Positions 51,513 through 51,908 of a stretch of DNA of 51,908 nucleotides are shown in pieces. Numbering within the stretch: position 1 is the first letter of the stretch; each line of letters opens with the position of its first letter. The translations under genes and the position numbers were made by a program. The notes under the pieces are model-generated. The model did not search any database. It saw only the letters and a list, made by a program, of their open reading frames with translations, and was not told where the DNA came from. The stretch lies in contig JAUJNX010000002.1 in NCBI GenBank assembly GCA_030447925.1, forward strand, positions 509,617 through 561,524. Direction: 5' to 3'. Origin of the DNA: Egibacteraceae bacterium. GTDB lineage: Bacteria > Actinomycetota > Nitriliruptoria > Euzebyales > Egibacteraceae.

Positions 51513-51800
51513 GTGAGCAATCGATCCACTCGGCGCACGTTCCTGCGCCACACCGCGCTGGCCGGGACCGGCGCGGCGGTGCTGCTGGGCGGTCCGGGGG
51601 GCGCCGCCGCGATGCCCGGCGTCGTCCGCGGCGGCCGCCCGCAGGTGACCCACGGGGTCATGAGCGGCGACGTCGGGGAGCGCTCCGGGGTGGTGTGGGC
51701 CCGGGCGGACCGCGCATCGCGGATGATCGTCGAGATCGCCGCGACGGAGTCGTGGGCCGGCGCGCGGCGCCTCGCCGGCCCCCACCCGACCGCCGACGGC
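51513..51800 (+). CDS. phoD: PhoD-family alkaline phosphatase, N-terminal fragment
   Basis: GTG 51513 opens a Tat signal (STRRTFLRHTALAGTGAAVLLGG) and then QVTHGVMSGDVGERSGVVWARADRASRMIVEIAATESWAGARRLAGP, the N-terminal fibronectin-like domain of PhoD phosphatases (GVMSGDV…VVWAR). Resemblance stops near 51800, where the sequence joins a fragment in the opposite orientation. The catalytic metallophosphatase domain is therefore not in the window. The protein would be a Tat-exported phosphodiesterase/phosphomonoesterase. Confidence 0.85.
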
Positions 51801-51819
51801 GCCAAAACCCCGCCCGGGG

Positions 51820-51906
51820 GGCAGCGCGGCGCGCCTGCGACCGCACGCCCCGGGCGGCCATGCCGAACGCGATGTTGTCGGCGACCGTCAGGTGGGGGAA
51901 CAGGGC
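51820..51906 (-). CDS. ABC-transporter ATPase fragment (PotA/UgpC-type)
   Basis: On the minus strand from the window edge, the sequence after the Q-loop of an importer ATPase is seen: ALFPHLTVADNIAFGMAARGV. Similarity stops after about 21 codons, at about 51840, and the frame turns to Arg/Ala-rich filler. It faces the truncated PhoD gene with no stop or start between them. Only a piece is present, and the joint looks artificial. Confidence 0.6.
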
Positions 51907-51908
51907 GA

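Overview
This window looks like one stretch (perhaps an end) of a draft contig from a very high-GC actinobacterium. I infer that from strong C/G bias at third codon positions, many GTG starts, 4-base ATGA/GTGA stop-start overlaps, a wax ester synthase/DGAT, a PAC2-family protein, a PHO-box-like phosphate regulon and many apparently leaderless promoters. A deep-branching lineage such as Nitriliruptoria is possible, but the sequence alone does not prove it. There is one tRNA (Val, GAC) and no rRNA, CRISPR array, insertion sequence, integrase or phage gene that I could find.

Layout. 1-5.1 kb: partial WS/DGAT, thiosulfate sulfurtransferase, alpha/beta hydrolase, SRPBCC protein, GNAT, LysM membrane protein, patatin. 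5.1-8.1 kb (minus): ornithine-decarboxylase-like enzyme coupled to a frameshifted MFS transporter. 8.2-16.6 kb: membrane PAS-GGDEF-EAL protein, a large Ala/Pro-tailed unknown protein coupled to an S9 (DPP IV-like) peptidase, aldo/keto reductase, YqeY. 16.7-23.9 kb: DJ-1/PfpI with divergent LysR, MarR with divergent SRPBCC, PQQ-type sugar dehydrogenase lipoprotein, PAC2 protein, alpha/beta hydrolase, YchF, DUF3224. 24-26.5 kb: AraC regulator, a broken 2H phosphoesterase, CoA-binding protein, prolyl iminopeptidase. 26.5-34.7 kb is accessory in character, in part less GC-rich: lone prepilin, MBL hydrolase, metallophosphoesterase, GNAT, lipoprotein, an orphan DppC/DppB permease pair in reversed order, tRNA-Val, a 23-codon membrane microprotein coupled to an 86-aa protein, a putative exported ORF carrying a LexA-like palindrome, and unknowns. 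34.7-39.1 kb: SdhA/FrdA-like flavoprotein, MOSC protein, TypA. 39.2-43.2 kb: PhoX phosphatase and a three-gene ABC-2 exporter. 43.2-47.9 kb: membrane protein, orphan histidine kinase, SDR, GT9 glycosyltransferase, frameshifted sulfotransferase. 47.9-51.9 kb: DUF983, a biotin-less BCCP-like protein with a carboxyltransferase, aldo/keto reductase, then the start of a PhoD phosphatase that runs abruptly into a reversed ABC-ATPase fragment.

Three points stand out. (1) phoX and phoD share one upstream architecture: an 11-nt direct repeat resembling a PHO box about 91-104 nt before the start, then a strong hairpin whose 3' arm contains the Shine-Dalgarno sequence. (2) The BCCP-like/AccD operon has a perfect 8+2+8 palindrome filling the -35/-10 spacer of a probably leaderless promoter. 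(3) Four genes (MFS, the Ala/Pro-tailed protein, AraC, sulfotransferase) are broken by frame changes that all go the same way (one base missing) in GC-rich low-complexity tracts. That points to systematic under-called bases in the assembly rather than gene decay, and the joint at about 51.80 kb looks chimeric.
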